Origin: Clostridiales bacterium
Lineage (GTDB): Bacteria; Bacillota; Dehalobacteriia; UBA4068
Reading direction: 5' to 3'
DNA length: 5,792 nucleotides
Assembly: GCA_009783495.1 (NCBI GenBank)
Contig: WRDJ01000055.1
Coordinates: forward strand, 1 to 5,792
Shown: in pieces, positions 4,908 through 5,792 of the stretch
How positions within the stretch are numbered: position 1 is the first letter of the stretch
How the letters are laid out: every line of letters starts with the position of its first letter
The notes under the pieces: model-generated
What the model was told of the DNA's origin: nothing
What the model saw: only the letters and a program-made list of their open reading frames with translations
Databases searched by the model: none
Program-made: the position numbers and the translations under genes

Positions 4908-5792
4908 TTACGCGCACCTGAGGAAGGCTTTTATCCAGCCGAAAAGGCCTCCCCGCTCTTTGGCGACATCCTGAGCCGCCAACAAATCTACATATCCCCA
5001 AACCGTTCCCTCATCGTCCTCGAAGGTGATCCGGCCCACAGCCCGGCCTTTTTGCACCGGCGCTCCGATTTCTTCCGGCAAATGCCAGACCATACGCATT
5101 TTCTCTTTTTTCGCCGCTGGATAAAGGCAATAGCCATCGTTGGCGGCGATGACGGCGGCGTATTCCGCCTGCCCGCCCGTCACCGGCAGAAGGGCCAGCG
5201 TTTCCCCCTGCGCTATTATGTCTAAGGGGCGGTAATTTTCTATGCCGTAATTCAAAAGCTCCAGGCTGTCGCCATAACGGTCGCCGCTGTTTAAGACCAC
5301 GGCGACAAAGGTCATGCCGTTGCCGCTCTTGGCGGATACCAGGCAGGGCCCGGCGGCGTCGGTGGTGCCGGTTTTGATCCCCAGCACCTGCGGGTCGAGC
5401 CAGAGCAGCTTATTGGTGTTTTGCAGGCTGCGCGTGGAAACGCCCTGCCCGATTGTGGCATAGCGCGTGCGCACGATGGAGGCAAAAACGCTGTTCTGCA
5501 TGGCATAGCGCGAGATGAGGGCCAGATCATAGGCGCTCATCAAATGTTTCTCATGCGGCAGCCCGTTGGTATTATAAATCGAAGCGCCGTAAGCGCCCAG
5601 CGCCTGGGCCTTCAAATTGAGCATATATACAAAAAAGCTTTCGCTGCCCGCCACCCCTTCCGCGATGGCGTGGCAGGCGTCATTACCGGAAGGCAAGAGC
5701 GCGCCCGAGAGCAGCTCGGAAAGGCGCAGCTTTTCCCCGGCGCGCAGGTTGATGCTGGATTCGCCGACCGCCGCCGCCGCGGGAGAGATCAG
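4908..5792 (-). CDS. D-alanyl-D-alanine carboxypeptidase, PBP5/DacA-DacF type (peptidase S11), N-terminus cut by window edge
   Basis: Penicillin-binding enzyme that removes the terminal D-Ala from peptidoglycan pentapeptides at the outer face of the membrane. The frame is open to the right edge, giving 294 visible residues. The signal peptide and the SxxK nucleophile motif lie beyond it. The second motif is visible as SGN (5690-5682) in LLPSGNDACHAIAEG, and the third as KTG (5375-5367) in GIKTGTTDAAGPCLV. Between them, NTNGLPHEKHLMSAYDLALI is typical of the family. The last hundred residues match the PBP5 C-terminal beta domain. The protein ends in GGLFGWIKAFLRCA, an amphipathic helix of the kind that anchors these enzymes to the membrane. 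The TTG at 5696 is internal to the SGN-containing segment and is not the start. It runs in the same direction as the M16 gene, 99 bases upstream of it. Confidence 0.95.
   Translation of the reverse strand: MISPAAAAVGESSINLRAGEKLRLSELLSGALLPSGNDACHAIAEGVAGSESFFVYMLNLKAQALGAYGASIYNTNGLPHEKHLMSAYDLALISRYAMQNSVFASIVRTRYATIGQGVSTRSLQNTNKLLWLDPQVLGIKTGTTDAAGPCLVSAKSGNGMTFVAVVLNSGDRYGDSLELLNYGIENYRPLDIIAQGETLALLPVTGGQAEYAAVIAANDGYCLYPAAKKEKMRMVWHLPEEIGAPVQKGRAVGRITFEDDEGTVWGYVDLLAAQDVAKERGGLFGWIKAFLRCA

Noticed and set aside
5764..5780. CCG/GCC trinucleotide run near the right edge, considered as a variable repeat
   Set aside because: It only encodes four alanines in frame in the carboxypeptidase. 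Four in-frame triplets in a GC-rich gene are unremarkable, and length changes would not shift the frame.

Overview
The window looks like chromosome of a moderately GC-rich Firmicute (Bacillota). A Clostridia or Negativicutes relative is an inference from gene content: a bacterial TyrRS with a KMGKT signature loop, a small four-helix membrane protein resembling the DUF3792/TIGR04086 family, a single-domain-size M16 zinc protease of the YmxG type, and a PBP5-type D,D-carboxypeptidase. Shine-Dalgarno sequences are strong, several promoters look sigma-A-like, and intrinsic terminators are clear. There are no tRNA or rRNA genes, no CRISPR array and no recognisable insertion sequence or phage gene.

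Layout from left to right. Positions 2-859 (+) hold the C-terminal two thirds of tyrS, cut by the left edge. A bidirectional terminator (881-910) separates it from a convergent 12-helix MFS transporter (973-2178, -). A divergent intergenic region follows (2179-2430). It holds a good promoter for the MFS gene and a GC-rich inverted repeat in front of the next gene. Positions 2431-2889 (+) encode the small four-helix membrane protein, closed by a second bidirectional terminator (2910-2936). The right half is all on the minus strand: a low-GC membrane-protein gene (2948-3483), the M16 protease (3558-4808) and a D-alanyl-D-alanine carboxypeptidase (4908 to the right edge, N-terminus missing).

The most interesting spot is the start of the low-GC membrane gene. 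A convincing promoter (extended -10, 17-bp spacer), a Shine-Dalgarno sequence and an ATG at 3483 lead into a run of nine G's on the coding strand (3419-3427). After the run the frame closes within 15 codons, whereas the long membrane-protein frame continues in another phase. Seven or ten G's would join the two into one 177- or 178-residue protein. This fits an ON/OFF phase-variable tract caught OFF, a transcriptional-slippage site, a decayed gene or a homopolymer sequencing error. The second unexplained element is a perfect 32-bp palindrome (4827-4858). It begins at the predicted transcription start of the M16 gene, where it could be an operator or a 5'-end mRNA hairpin.

Functionally the window is a mosaic: translation (tyrS), transport (MFS), two uncharacterised membrane proteins, proteolysis (M16) and peptidoglycan trimming (carboxypeptidase). 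Only the last two look potentially co-transcribed, and the M16 gene also appears to have its own promoter.
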